Of a stretch of 64,000 nt of DNA, positions 16,817-26,046 are shown piece by piece. Every line of letters begins with the position of its first letter. Positions within the stretch are counted from its first letter, which is position 1. Position numbers and translations under genes: made by a program. The stretch is from Bacteroidota bacterium (GTDB taxonomy: Bacteria > Bacteroidota > Bacteroidia > AKYH767-A > 2013-40CM-41-45), in contig JADKJP010000002.1 of the NCBI GenBank assembly GCA_016720935.1, positions 1 through 64,000 of the forward strand, in the 5' to 3' direction. The notes under the pieces were generated by a model. The model worked only from the letters and a program-made list of their open reading frames with translations, did not search any database and had not been told where the DNA came from.

Positions 16817-18691
16817 ATGGAAGCGAATTACGATATCATTGTTGTTGGAGCCGGACATGCGGGCTGTGAAGCTGCTGCCGCAGCGGCGAATATGGGTTCA
16901 CGTGTATTGTTGATCACGATGAACATGCAGACAATCGCCCAGATGTCTTGCAACCCGGCTATGGGAGGCATTGCTAAGGGTCAGATTGTCAGGGAGATAG
17001 ATGCTTTGGGTGGTTATTCCGGGATCGTTTCCGACGTTTCCATGATCCAGTTCCGCATGCTGAATCGATCTAAAGGTCCTGCTATGTGGAGTCCACGTAC
17101 ACAAAACGACCGGATGGTTTTCGCTCTTGAGTGGAGAAGAATGCTTGAAAATACTCCGAATGTGGATTTCTGGCAAGACATGGTTAGTGGCTTATTGACT
17201 GAAAATGAGCAAGTTGTTGGCGTAAAGACGGGGATGGGCATTGAATTCAAAGCAAAAGCTGTAGTGCTGACCAACGGGACTTTTTTGAATGGACTGATTC
17301 ACATCGGTGAGAAAAATTTTGGCGGAGGTCGCACAGGTGAAAAAGCTGCAACCGGAATCACTGAACAATTGGTATCTCTGGGATTTCAATCCGGCCGAAT
17401 GAAAACCGGTACCCCACCACGAATTGACGGACGTTCTCTTGATTATTCCAAAATGGAAATACAGGAAGGTGACGCGAAGCCTGGTAGATTTTCATATTTG
17501 GACACACCTGTACCAAGCGAACAAAGATGTTGTTGGATTACCTACACGAATGATGCAGTACACGACATCCTGAAAGAAGGATTTGAAAAGTCGCCGATGT
17601 TTGCGGGGAGGATACAAGGGCTTGGTCCCAGATATTGTCCTTCGATCGAAGATAAAATCAATCGTTTTGCTGAGCGGGATCGTCACCAGCTTTTCGTGGA
17701 GCCTGAAGGATGGAATACAGTGGAGATTTATTTGAATGGGTTCAGTACATCCTTACCTGAGGATGTACAAAACCGTGCACTGAAACAAATACCCGGTTTT
17801 GAAAAGGCCAAGATGTTTCGTCCGGGTTATGCTATAGAATACGATTATTTTCCGCCACAGCAATTGAATCTAACCTTAGAGACAAAGCTAATCGCTAATT
17901 TATACTTTGCCGGTCAGATTAATGGTACCACAGGTTATGAAGAAGCTGCCTGCCAGGGCTTGATGGCAGGAATGAATGCCCATCTTAAGATCAACAGCAA
18001 AGATCCTTTTGTTTTAAAGAGATCCGAAGCCTATATCGGCGTCCTGATCGATGATTTGGTTACAAAAGGAACAGATGAGCCATATAGGATGTTTACGTCC
18101 AGAGCAGAGTTCAGAACTTTACTCCGCCAGGACAATGCCGATATTCGTCTTACACCCGTAAGTCATCGTCTCGGACTTGCTTCTGAGGAGCGAATGGCCC
18201 TTGTTGGAAGAAAAGTGGAGGAAACAGAAGCCTTGATCACCTTTCTGAAAGAATATTCTGTTCAACCCGATGCGATTAATACCGTTTTAGCTGAATTAGG
18301 AACAGATGTAATCAGGCAAAAGGTCAAATTAAACGGAATCCTGCTTCGTCCACAGGTGAATATTCAGGATTTGATTCAAAATATCGAAGATTTACAAGAA
18401 TTTACAGGGAAAATAGCCCCGGAAATTCGTGAGCATGTTGTAGAACAAGCCGAAATTTTGATGAAATACGAGGGTTATATTGAAAAAGAATTCGACATTG
18501 TGTCAAAATTCGAGCGCCTGGAAGAAGTTCGTCTTAAGGACGACTTTGATTATCACAATCTGTCTTCCTTGTCAATCGAAGCTCGTCAAAAGCTAAGTAA
18601 AATAAAGCCGCGTACTTTGGGTCAGGCTTCCAGGATCAGCGGGGTTTCTCCTGCAGACATTTCAGTCTTGATGGTGTACCTGGGGCGCTAA
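16817..18691 (+). CDS. mnmG: tRNA uridine 5-carboxymethylaminomethyl modification enzyme MnmG
   Basis: A 624-residue FAD enzyme that, with MnmE, adds the carboxymethylaminomethyl group to wobble U34 of certain tRNAs. The N-terminal dinucleotide fold is DIIVVGAGHAGCEAAAAAANMG (residues 5-26). Other family marks are MSCNPAMGGIAKGQIVREIDALGG, NGTFLNGLIHIGEKNFGGGR, MKTGTPPRIDGRSLD, GTTGYEEAACQGLMAG and PYRMFTSRAEFRTLLRQDNAD. The C-terminal helical MnmE/tRNA-binding domain ends with TLGQASRISGVSPADISVLMVYLGR. The length is typical. mnmG (gidA) is near the replication origin in many bacteria; here a parS site follows its stop codon directly. Confidence 0.98.
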   Translation: MEANYDIIVVGAGHAGCEAAAAAANMGSRVLLITMNMQTIAQMSCNPAMGGIAKGQIVREIDALGGYSGIVSDVSMIQFRMLNRSKGPAMWSPRTQNDRMVFALEWRRMLENTPNVDFWQDMVSGLLTENEQVVGVKTGMGIEFKAKAVVLTNGTFLNGLIHIGEKNFGGGRTGEKAATGITEQLVSLGFQSGRMKTGTPPRIDGRSLDYSKMEIQEGDAKPGRFSYLDTPVPSEQRCCWITYTNDAVHDILKEGFEKSPMFAGRIQGLGPRYCPSIEDKINRFAERDRHQLFVEPEGWNTVEIYLNGFSTSLPEDVQNRALKQIPGFEKAKMFRPGYAIEYDYFPPQQLNLTLETKLIANLYFAGQINGTTGYEEAACQGLMAGMNAHLKINSKDPFVLKRSEAYIGVLIDDLVTKGTDEPYRMFTSRAEFRTLLRQDNADIRLTPVSHRLGLASEERMALVGRKVEETEALITFLKEYSVQPDAINTVLAELGTDVIRQKVKLNGILLRPQVNIQDLIQNIEDLQEFTGKIAPEIREHVVEQAEILMKYEGYIEKEFDIVSKFERLEEVRLKDDFDYHNLSSLSIEARQKLSKIKPRTLGQASRISGVSPADISVLMVYLGR

Positions 18692-18707
18692 TGTTTCACG
18701 TGGAACA
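18692..18707. other. parS site (ParB/Spo0J binding)
   Basis: TGTTTCACGTGGAACA starts one base after the mnmG stop codon. Its complement TGTTCCACGTGAAACA fits the 16-bp parS consensus TGTTNCACGTGAAACA at every position. It lies in the 30 bp spacer between mnmG and the methyltransferase. ParB binding here would load the chromosome segregation complex. Confidence 0.85.
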
Positions 18708-18721
18708 TTCATCAGAAAAAA

Positions 18722-19606
18722 ATGGAGATCTTAAGAGAGTGCCCGGTCTGCAATGGACAATCCTTTGAAAATTTTCTTAAATGTAAAGATTATACGGTCT
18801 CCCAAGACCTTTTCCAGATCGTAAATTGTACCACATGTGGATTCAAATTCACAAATCCTCGTCCGGATGCGAATGAAATAGGTCGTTATTACGAGAGTGC
18901 GGAGTATATCAGTCATTCCAATTCAAAAAAGGGTTTAATTAATAAGATCTATCAGGTCGTTCGTAAAAGAGCTATCGACGGGAAGATTGCATTGATTAAT
19001 AAAGAGGCAGGACAATTGGAAAAATCAATCCTTGATATAGGATGCGGTACAGGAGAATTCCTTTCTGTGTGTAAAGAAAAAGGTTGGAAAACCAAGGGTA
19101 TTGAACCGAATGACAATGCCCGTGCTCAAGGAATAAAAAATTACTCTTTGGATATTGAAGGCGAAGAGGCTTTGAAGGACCTTGGCAGTCAATTCAGCGT
19201 TATATCGATGTGGCATGTGTTGGAACATGTTCATCAGCTGAATGATCGCGTAAAACAAATCTATTCACTTCTTCAGAGTGGGGGAAAGGCTATTATCGCT
19301 GTCCCTAATTATACTTCTGATGACGCGAACAGGTATAAAGAATACTGGGCAGCTTATGATGTTCCAAGACATCTTTATCATTTCTCTCCCGAGATTATCA
19401 AGAAAATATTTGCTAAGGAAGGAATGAAACACATGCGCTCATTGCCGATGGTATTTGATTCGTTCTATGTTTCGATGCTTAGCGAGAAATACCTGAATGG
19501 TAAGAACAATCTTCCATCAGCATTTATTAACGGTTTTCGTTCAAACATGGCAGCAAAAAAGAATCCGGAAAAATATTCCAGTGTAATCTACATTTTTGAA
19601 AAATAA
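18722..19606 (+). CDS. SAM-dependent methyltransferase with N-terminal cysteine motif
   Basis: A 294-residue class I methyltransferase. The N-terminus has two CxxC pairs, CPVCNG near residue 8 and CTTCGFKFTNPRP near residue 38, resembling the zinc-binding head of sugar or quinone-type methyltransferases. The SAM-binding core is LDIGCGTGEFLSVCKEKGWKTKGIEPN (about 103-129), followed by VISMWHVLEHVHQL and GGKAIIAVPNY. WAAYDVPRHLYHFS is characteristic of the Methyltransf_23 group found in polysaccharide loci. The substrate is unknown; a cell-surface sugar or lipid-linked intermediate is plausible. It lies 30 bp after mnmG across the parS site and is convergent with the kinase at 19614, with 7 bp between stops. 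Confidence 0.88.
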   Translation: MEILRECPVCNGQSFENFLKCKDYTVSQDLFQIVNCTTCGFKFTNPRPDANEIGRYYESAEYISHSNSKKGLINKIYQVVRKRAIDGKIALINKEAGQLEKSILDIGCGTGEFLSVCKEKGWKTKGIEPNDNARAQGIKNYSLDIEGEEALKDLGSQFSVISMWHVLEHVHQLNDRVKQIYSLLQSGGKAIIAVPNYTSDDANRYKEYWAAYDVPRHLYHFSPEIIKKIFAKEGMKHMRSLPMVFDSFYVSMLSEKYLNGKNNLPSAFINGFRSNMAAKKNPEKYSSVIYIFEK

Positions 19607-19613
19607 TCCGGAC

Positions 19614-20753
19614 TTACTTTTTCCAAGTGAAGGTGAATGAGGAGCCTTCTCCAAATTCTGATTTCACGGTTACTTTGCCTTCCTGTTGTTCCACGATCTT
19701 TTTCACTATCGTTAAACCGATACCGGTACTTTCACATTTATCCTTTGACTGAAGCGTCTGAAAAATTCCAAAGATCTTTTCCTGGTGTTCCGGCTTAATT
19801 CCATTACCATTATCGGTAACCGTGAATTCGTAATAATCACCAAGATCTTTAAAGTCGACCTTCACAATACAATCTTCCTTCGAATTGTATTTAACGCCGT
19901 TTGAAATCAGATTTTGAAATACCTCGTGTAACTTAATTTTTTCGGCATATATTACTGGTAATGAGTCAGATACCTCAAATCTGCAATTTTCAGGAGGAGC
20001 AAGTAGATCTATAATGCTGTTAATCAATTCTTTGAGATTAACCGATTCTCTTTCTGTCTTCGTATTGCCCATACGAGAGTAGTGAAGAATGCCGTCTATC
20101 AACTGTTGCATTCTACCGGTCCTGCTTTTCATCATATTCAGGAGATCCACAACTTCCTGTTTAGGTTTATCGCCCAATTCATCCTCAAGAAAAGATGCAA
20201 GACTGGCTAGGCCACGTAATGGCGCCTTTAAATCATGCGAAACGATGTATACAAATTCATCTAGTTGTTTATTGGTAGAAATCAGTTTGTCATTAAACTC
20301 TTTTAATTCTACACGCTGACGATAAAGTTTTTCGAAAACGCTGACTTTTGCCTTCACTACATTTACATCTAAAGGCTTATGAAGAAAATCTACGGCGCCT
20401 TCCTGGTAACCTTGCATGGCAAATTTTTCATCCTTGCTTATCGCCGTCACAAAAATGATTGATATGTCTTTTGTTCTAGAGTTTTCAGCAAGTAAACGTG
20501 CGACTTCAAAACCATCCATTTCCGGCATTTGAACATCGAGAAGAATCACGGCTATTTCTTTTTCCAATGCAATACGAAGTGCTTCGTTTCCACTCAGCGC
20601 TTTAAAAATTGTTCTGTTCTCATTCTCCAGAATGCTCTCTAAAGAAATCAGGTTCTCCTGACGGTCGTCAACTATGAGGATATTTACGGGTGCGATTTTC
20701 CGCGATCCTTCATTCGTTTCCGTACCTGTGTGTTGTAAAACTTCTGTGTGCAT
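19614..20753 (-). CDS. response regulator fused to histidine kinase (REC-HisKA-HATPase)
   Basis: 379 residues from the ATG at 20753 (MHTEVLQHTG); the longer frame starts at a TTG. The receiver covers residues 23-140: acidic pair DD near 29-30, phosphoacceptor Asp73 in LLDVQMPEMDG, Lys126 in FLHKPLD. A coiled coil leads to HisKA (FVYIVSHDLKAPLRGLASL, His173). The ATPase has NLISNGVKYN, DNGNGI near 314-319 and STGIGLTIVKKIV. No membrane segment is present. This last gene of the receptor operon could receive phosphate from the upstream hybrid kinase and pass it to its own kinase domain or be inhibited by it. No DNA-binding output is encoded nearby. Confidence 0.92.
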   Translation of the reverse strand: MHTEVLQHTGTETNEGSRKIAPVNILIVDDRQENLISLESILENENRTIFKALSGNEALRIALEKEIAVILLDVQMPEMDGFEVARLLAENSRTKDISIIFVTAISKDEKFAMQGYQEGAVDFLHKPLDVNVVKAKVSVFEKLYRQRVELKEFNDKLISTNKQLDEFVYIVSHDLKAPLRGLASLASFLEDELGDKPKQEVVDLLNMMKSRTGRMQQLIDGILHYSRMGNTKTERESVNLKELINSIIDLLAPPENCRFEVSDSLPVIYAEKIKLHEVFQNLISNGVKYNSKEDCIVKVDFKDLGDYYEFTVTDNGNGIKPEHQEKIFGIFQTLQSKDKCESTGIGLTIVKKIVEQQEGKVTVKSEFGEGSSFTFTWKK

Positions 20754-20831
20754 GATTCTGTGTGCTTGGGAAAACTTCAAAATACAATTTAATCAGTAAT
20801 AGAATTTTGTGTGATTAATTTCTACCAGTTC

Positions 20832-21683
20832 TTACAGTTTTTGAGCTGAAAAAACAACCTTTCTGTATATCTTCTCTTCTTTGTCAACGATTCCAAAATT
20901 TTTTCGCTGTCCGTTAAACAGCAGATTTTCCTTATTTCCGATAGCCAGATAACCCAGATTATTCAAACTCTTATTGAATAAATCAACTACCCGACCTTGC
21001 AAATCACGATTAAAATATATCAAAACATTTCTGCACAAAATCAGATGAAACTCATTGAAACTATGATCCGAAACCAAATTGTGTGGAAAGAACGACACAT
21101 TCTTTTTCAGAAAATCATGTATCCGGGCACCGTTATTCGTTGCTTCATAATAACAGGAGAAGTCCTTTCTTCCTTCGGCCTTCCTGTAATTATGAGTATA
21201 GTGTCTGATTTGCTCGAACGAATAAATTCCCTCCGAAGCAGTCTTCAAACAGGTTTCATTCATATCTGTTGCATAAATTTTTGTTTTATGTAGCAAATCC
21301 AATTCGTGCAACAGGATAGCGAGTGAATACACTTCCTCTCCTGTCGAGCATCCCGCATGCCATATTTTAATTGATGGGTAAGTCGCAAGAAATGGAAAAA
21401 CTTTACGTGTAAGGGAAACAAAAAAGGATGGATCCCTGAACATCTCCGTAAAATTGACAGTAAGGGCTTCTGTTAATTTCACGTGAAACATTTTTTGCAT
21501 TTTCAGTTTGTCAATCAGTTCTGACGGGCTTGAGATCTTCTCTTTTAACAGAAAATGATGCAGCCTGCGATCAATGGTTGATCTCGCATAATCTGAAAAG
21601 TCATATCCATGCCTTTCCTCCAGGTGGGAGAGGACAGCATTGATCGATTGTTCAGAATGTACTGTGGTCACGATATTGCTCAT
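20832..21683 (-). CDS. cheR: CheR-type protein-glutamate methyltransferase
   Basis: 283 residues from the ATG at 21683 (MSNIVTTVHSEQ). An alternative GTG at 21728 would overlap the hybrid kinase gene by 19 bp. The N-terminal helical CheR domain (HLEERHGYDFSDYARSTIDRRLHHFL) is followed by EALTVNFTEMFRDPSFF and the SAM motif IWHAGCSTGEEVYSLAILL, then ATDMN and LILCRNVLIYFNRDLQ. CheR methylates glutamates of chemoreceptors with SAM; here no receptor, CheW, CheA or CheB gene is adjacent, and it sits between two kinase genes, so the target may be a kinase or adaptor helix. A near-consensus parS site lies inside it (21475-21490). Confidence 0.92.
   Translation of the reverse strand: MSNIVTTVHSEQSINAVLSHLEERHGYDFSDYARSTIDRRLHHFLLKEKISSPSELIDKLKMQKMFHVKLTEALTVNFTEMFRDPSFFVSLTRKVFPFLATYPSIKIWHAGCSTGEEVYSLAILLHELDLLHKTKIYATDMNETCLKTASEGIYSFEQIRHYTHNYRKAEGRKDFSCYYEATNNGARIHDFLKKNVSFFPHNLVSDHSFNEFHLILCRNVLIYFNRDLQGRVVDLFNKSLNNLGYLAIGNKENLLFNGQRKNFGIVDKEEKIYRKVVFSAQKL
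21475..21490. other. parS-like site inside cheR
   Basis: AATTTCACGTGAAACA matches the parS consensus TGTTNCACGTGAAACA at 14 of 16 positions, including an uninterrupted TTTCACGTGAAACA. It lies within the coding sequence for HVKLTEA and 2.8 kb from the perfect site at 18692. Confidence 0.5.
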
Positions 21684-21709
21684 GTGTTCCGAAACGTAAT
21701 CTTTTGTAA

Positions 21710-24700
21710 TCACCCTTTGTATAACCACACTCTCATCAATGATAAGAGTTGATCAGTATTGACCGGCTTTGAAATATAATCCGATGCTCCGCATTGGATA
21801 CATTTTTCTCTATCTCCCACCATTGCTTTTGCTGTTAACGCAATAATTGGGAGGGCGTGGGTCTGCTTGTTTTTTCTGATTTCCTGCATCGCCTGGTAGC
21901 CATCCATTTCAGGCATCATTATGTCCATCAATACAATTTCAATTTCAGGATGCTGTTCCAGCTTGGATAAAGCATCCTTTCCATTGATTGCAGTAATCAC
22001 ACGCATGTTCTGACCTTCAAGAACACTGCTCAGGGCATAAATATTCCGCATGTCATCGTCAACCAGCAAAACATTGCGGCCAAGAAGCATGTCTTCCATC
22101 ATGGCAGGGATTTTGAATCCCGGCTGATCACCAGACTGTTCTTTAACAGAATGCAAAAAATGTTCTGTCTCACTTATCAAACGATCCAGTGATTGTCCAT
22201 TCTTCAAGACAATTGCTTCCGACCATTTGCTCAATTGCTTCTCCTGATCTTCATTTATTTCAGAACCGGTAAATATGATAACCGGCGTGGCAGAATGGGT
22301 CGGATCAGATTTTATCCTTTCAAGAAGCGAAACACCTTCTTCCTGTCCATTCCCAAGATCCAAATCAAGTATTATGCAATCAAATTTCGCCCCTGTCAAT
22401 AGTTGTTCAGCCTCTTGCGTATTTATTGCTGAAAAGAATCTTGTTTGCTTGTTTTTTGAAAGAAGCAGGTTTTTTACAATGTCCTGCTGAATAATTGTGT
22501 CTTCTATGATCAAGACGTGACGGATTTCTTTTGAAATCTCTTTGTCGATGTCCTGGAAAGCCTTGTCGAGATCATTCTTTTCAAGCGGTTTCCGGAGGTA
22601 CGCTGTTGCGCCCATTTCCAAACCGAGCTTCTGTCGGTCCATGGCCGACATGATGTGAATGGGAATGTGTTTGATCTTCTCGTTTTCACGAATTTTCTTT
22701 AAGACCGACCAGCCATCCATTCCTGGTAATTGCATGTCCATGATTATTGCCGCGGGATTGATTTCTTCCGCAAAGCGAAGTCCAACATCACCATGAGTAG
22801 CCACTACTGCTTTATAGTTTTTCTCATGCGCCATATCGAGAAGGATGCGTGCAAATTGTACATCATCTTCCACAATCAACAGAACAGGTTCTGATCCATC
22901 CAGACAATCCCTGTCGTCGGCAATCACCTGCGTTTCTGTGGCAAAGTTCATTCTGGATTCATTTCCGGGATCGGTTGGTCTCTGATCGACAGTGGTTGTA
23001 AGTGTATCTCCGGACGAATCAGAATTCAATGAATGAACAGGTATTTGTTTTGCGTCCAGGGGCAGATACATTGAAAACGTACTTCCTTTTCCTTGTTCAG
23101 AATGCAATTGCATTTCTCCTCCCAACATCGCAACCAGCATTTTACTAATTGACAATCCAAGACCTGTTCCGCCAAACTTACGATTGGTAGAGCCGTCGGC
23201 CTGTTGAAATGCTTCAAAAATCAGCTGTTGTTTTTCCAGAGGAATACCAATGCCTGTATCTGTGACGGAAAATTCAATTACATGACTGCTATTCAACAAA
23301 TGCGGGTTCGTAAACTTCACTTGTCTGTCGGGTTGCTTAATGCGTAACAATACCTTCCCGCCCTGTGGAGTAAATTTGAACGCGTTCGACAACATGTTTT
23401 TGATAATCTGTTCGAGACGTACTCTGTCGGTCATAAAACGTTCAGGCAAATTCGAATGCTGTTCAATCTCATATTCGATTTTCTTTTCTCTTGCAAGTTC
23501 TGTGAACAAGGCGCGGAGATCTTCTTTCACCGTCTTGATCTCGGTGTCTTCAAAAATCAGTTCTACTTTCCCGGCTTCAATTTTGGATAAATCCAGGATG
23601 TCATTAATCAGAACAAGAAGATCGGTTCCACTTTTGTGAATTACTCGTGCGTATTCAACCTGTTTGTCGTTGAGGTTGCTGGCCTTATTCTCTGATAAAA
23701 GTTTCGCGAGAATCAAAACACTGTTGAGTGGTGTTCTGAGCTCATGAGACATGTTCGCGAGGAATTCTGATTTGTATTTGCTATTGAGCTCAAGCTCTTT
23801 TGCTTTAAGACTCAATGCTTCCCTGGCTTGTTCCAAAACTTCATTCTGATGTTCCAGTTCGTGTGTATTCTGTTTCAACTCGTGGTTACTTTGTTTCAGT
23901 TCTTCTTCCGAGGCCTGTAATAACTTGGACTGGTTCGAAAGTTCCTCGTTTGTCTGACGTAATTCCTCTTCCTGTGCCGACAATCTTTCCGCTTGTTTCT
24001 TGGTTTCGTCAAGCAGTCTGCGGGTAAGTGTATTCGCTTTTACAGAAGCTACTGTGGAGGCAATTGTTTCTCCGATGTTCTCAATGAAATCCTGTTTGTG
24101 ACTCTCGAATTGGGTAAATGAAGCCAATTCAATTGCCCCATAAACAACACCGTGGTGTTTGAGGGGAATAATAACAACGTGCGATGCCGGCGATTCTCCA
24201 AGTCCGGAATTAATTGTTGCGTAGGCCGAAGGAGCGTTTTGCAAATAAATTGGAGTGCCCTGTTTAACAGATTGTCCAACCAGACCTTCTCCGATTTCTA
24301 TACGTTTCTTTGCTTTTGCTCTTTCATCAAGCGCGTAACTGCCGTGTAATTCGATCCAGCTTCTGTTATCATATTCATTTGTTTCGAGCAAATAAATCGC
24401 GCCATGAAAAGCGGAGATATAATTCACAAGCATGGAAATTATTTCATCACTCAAACGAGCAATGTCATCGTTGTTTTCGCGAAGTACACCGTTAATTTGT
24501 TCGATACCGGTAGAGATCCAGTTCCGTTGTTTGTTGTCGTTATCGGCCTGTTGAAGACTGGCGCGCATTTGAACAAGAGCATTTCCGAGTTCGTCGTTTT
24601 CACCAAGGGGCTGAAATTCCACATTGAATTTTCCATCTCCGATGTTGTGCGCGAAACGCGCCGTGCGTTTCAGGCTATGCATTAGGGTTCTGACAGCTTC

Positions 24701-25471
24701 TGTCATTTGTCCGACAGCATTCTTTCTGGGCTCAAGATCCATTTCAGGAATTTCGCCTTTCCCCATCATGAGAATGTAATTCTTCAGTTTCATGGTAGGA
24801 ACGATGATGTTGTTGGACATATAGAATGCCGCGATCAGCACAACGATCACAATCAAAATCGCGATACCAAGTACGCTCCACATAAGTGCACGTGAAGAAG
24901 CGCGCATTTGGTTATGTTCGAATTCCGCCTGCGCTTTTTTCTTGAGAATGACCTGATTGAGCTGCGTGATAATATTTGTACTTGCAGGGAGAATTTGATT
25001 TTCTATAATTTCTTCTGAAGAAAATTTCTTCATCGGGTCTTCGTAATCATCAAATGTGACCAGCGTGCTCATTATTTGTTTCTGATAAACCATCAGCTTC
25101 TCAAAATGTGTGAAAATCTGCTGGACGCTATCCGCGTTTTCCTGATCATTCCAAAGCGTCATCAGGGCAAGAATATTGCCCTTCAGTTCCGGATATTCAA
25201 TTGCCTGTAATTCCTTGAGCTTTTCCTTGTCCTCTTTATTTCCCTGCAGGTAGACCCAGTTTGTAGTGTACATTTTTGCCTTGGTCACCAACAGGTTCAT
25301 GTTTTCCAATGACTGAAGCGAGGGAATTTCCACAGTCATGATTTTCGTGGTGACATCCTGGTTTCTGGAAATGTTCAGGGAACTGTAAATGGCATTAAAT
25401 ACCGAGATACCAATTACAACGATGAACACGATGTAAATTTCCAGGTCTATTTTGTAGCTTTTCGATTTCAT
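21710..25471 (-). CDS. hybrid sensor kinase: TM-HAMP-GAF-HisKA-HATPase with three receivers
   Basis: A 1253-residue membrane kinase. TM1 (about 11-30) and TM2 (about 197-217) flank a helical periplasmic domain of roughly 165 residues. Then a HAMP-like linker (218-305), a GAF domain (about 330-475), a long Glu/Gln-rich coiled coil (480-565), HisKA (FLANMSHELRTPLNSVL, His576), and HATPase (NMLSNAFKF, DTGIGIP, FGGTGLGLSI). Three receivers follow: REC1 with Asp912 (IIMDMQLPGMDG), REC2 with Asp1036 but a divergent LDLDLGNGQEEGV loop, and REC3 with Asp1183 (LMDIMMPEMDG) and Lys at ISKPV. The architecture supports a multistep phosphorelay. It starts 13 bp after the YfiR-like gene, which probably regulates it from the periplasm. 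Confidence 0.94.
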   Translation of the reverse strand: MKSKSYKIDLEIYIVFIVVIGISVFNAIYSSLNISRNQDVTTKIMTVEIPSLQSLENMNLLVTKAKMYTTNWVYLQGNKEDKEKLKELQAIEYPELKGNILALMTLWNDQENADSVQQIFTHFEKLMVYQKQIMSTLVTFDDYEDPMKKFSSEEIIENQILPASTNIITQLNQVILKKKAQAEFEHNQMRASSRALMWSVLGIAILIVIVVLIAAFYMSNNIIVPTMKLKNYILMMGKGEIPEMDLEPRKNAVGQMTEAVRTLMHSLKRTARFAHNIGDGKFNVEFQPLGENDELGNALVQMRASLQQADNDNKQRNWISTGIEQINGVLRENNDDIARLSDEIISMLVNYISAFHGAIYLLETNEYDNRSWIELHGSYALDERAKAKKRIEIGEGLVGQSVKQGTPIYLQNAPSAYATINSGLGESPASHVVIIPLKHHGVVYGAIELASFTQFESHKQDFIENIGETIASTVASVKANTLTRRLLDETKKQAERLSAQEEELRQTNEELSNQSKLLQASEEELKQSNHELKQNTHELEHQNEVLEQAREALSLKAKELELNSKYKSEFLANMSHELRTPLNSVLILAKLLSENKASNLNDKQVEYARVIHKSGTDLLVLINDILDLSKIEAGKVELIFEDTEIKTVKEDLRALFTELAREKKIEYEIEQHSNLPERFMTDRVRLEQIIKNMLSNAFKFTPQGGKVLLRIKQPDRQVKFTNPHLLNSSHVIEFSVTDTGIGIPLEKQQLIFEAFQQADGSTNRKFGGTGLGLSISKMLVAMLGGEMQLHSEQGKGSTFSMYLPLDAKQIPVHSLNSDSSGDTLTTTVDQRPTDPGNESRMNFATETQVIADDRDCLDGSEPVLLIVEDDVQFARILLDMAHEKNYKAVVATHGDVGLRFAEEINPAAIIMDMQLPGMDGWSVLKKIRENEKIKHIPIHIMSAMDRQKLGLEMGATAYLRKPLEKNDLDKAFQDIDKEISKEIRHVLIIEDTIIQQDIVKNLLLSKNKQTRFFSAINTQEAEQLLTGAKFDCIILDLDLGNGQEEGVSLLERIKSDPTHSATPVIIFTGSEINEDQEKQLSKWSEAIVLKNGQSLDRLISETEHFLHSVKEQSGDQPGFKIPAMMEDMLLGRNVLLVDDDMRNIYALSSVLEGQNMRVITAINGKDALSKLEQHPEIEIVLMDIMMPEMDGYQAMQEIRKNKQTHALPIIALTAKAMVGDREKCIQCGASDYISKPVNTDQLLSLMRVWLYKG

Positions 25472-25484
25472 CGAGGCGATTTGC

Positions 25485-26039
25485 TTAGGGGTTGACAGAT
25501 ATTGCCAGGTTGCTCAATTGAGAAGAAATTTTTATTCCTCCGGCTTTGGCTGCACTCTGGTTGATTTCAAAACGAATTTTATTGTCTACGGTTAAAAGAT
25601 TTATTGCCGCCCACTTTTGCGAATGGGCTGCTGATTCGGAAATAACAAGAAGTCCTCTAATGTGTTTTAAACGAAGCAGGTCTTCCGCTTTAAACTCAGT
25701 GTCTTCCGGAACAAAAATCATTTGACATTCCACATCTTCATTGGTTGCAAAAGTGATCACTTCAATTTTACGACCCTCATTCACTTTTTGAGCGATTACT
25801 TTCTTGAGTGATTCTGTGACTGGAGATTTTCCGATTACTCCAATTTTAAATGTGCTGGTTTCTTTTGCTTGCGGCCATTCAACATATTTTATAAAATTAA
25901 AGAGGAACATTGCCTTGATGTCGGCTTCGTTACTTTGTGCAAAAAGTCGGGATGAAGTCATACAAAGAATAAGTAAGCCGGCAATCCAATATCGGATCGC
26001 GGCTATTATTCTGCTATATGATTTTCTCCGGTTGTTCAC
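25485..26039 (-). CDS. YfiR/DUF4154-family periplasmic protein
   Basis: 184 residues from a GTG start, with a signal peptide (WIAGLLILCMTSSRLFAQ near 18-35, cleavage about SRLFAQ-SN). The mature part opens with ADIKAMFLFNFIKYVEWP, the hallmark of the YfiR/DUF4154 family, and continues FKIGVIGKSPVTESL, CQMIFVPE and IRGLLVISES, ending in KISSQLSNLAISVNP. In Pseudomonas YfiR is a periplasmic repressor of the inner-membrane cyclase YfiN; family members often sit between a TonB-dependent receptor and a sensor protein, as here. It lies 7 bp after the receptor gene and 13 bp before the hybrid kinase. I infer that it inhibits or tunes the kinase's periplasmic domain. Confidence 0.85.
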   Translation of the reverse strand: MNNRRKSYSRIIAAIRYWIAGLLILCMTSSRLFAQSNEADIKAMFLFNFIKYVEWPQAKETSTFKIGVIGKSPVTESLKKVIAQKVNEGRKIEVITFATNEDVECQMIFVPEDTEFKAEDLLRLKHIRGLLVISESAAHSQKWAAINLLTVDNKIRFEINQSAAKAGGIKISSQLSNLAISVNP

Positions 26040-26046
26040 TCGTCTT

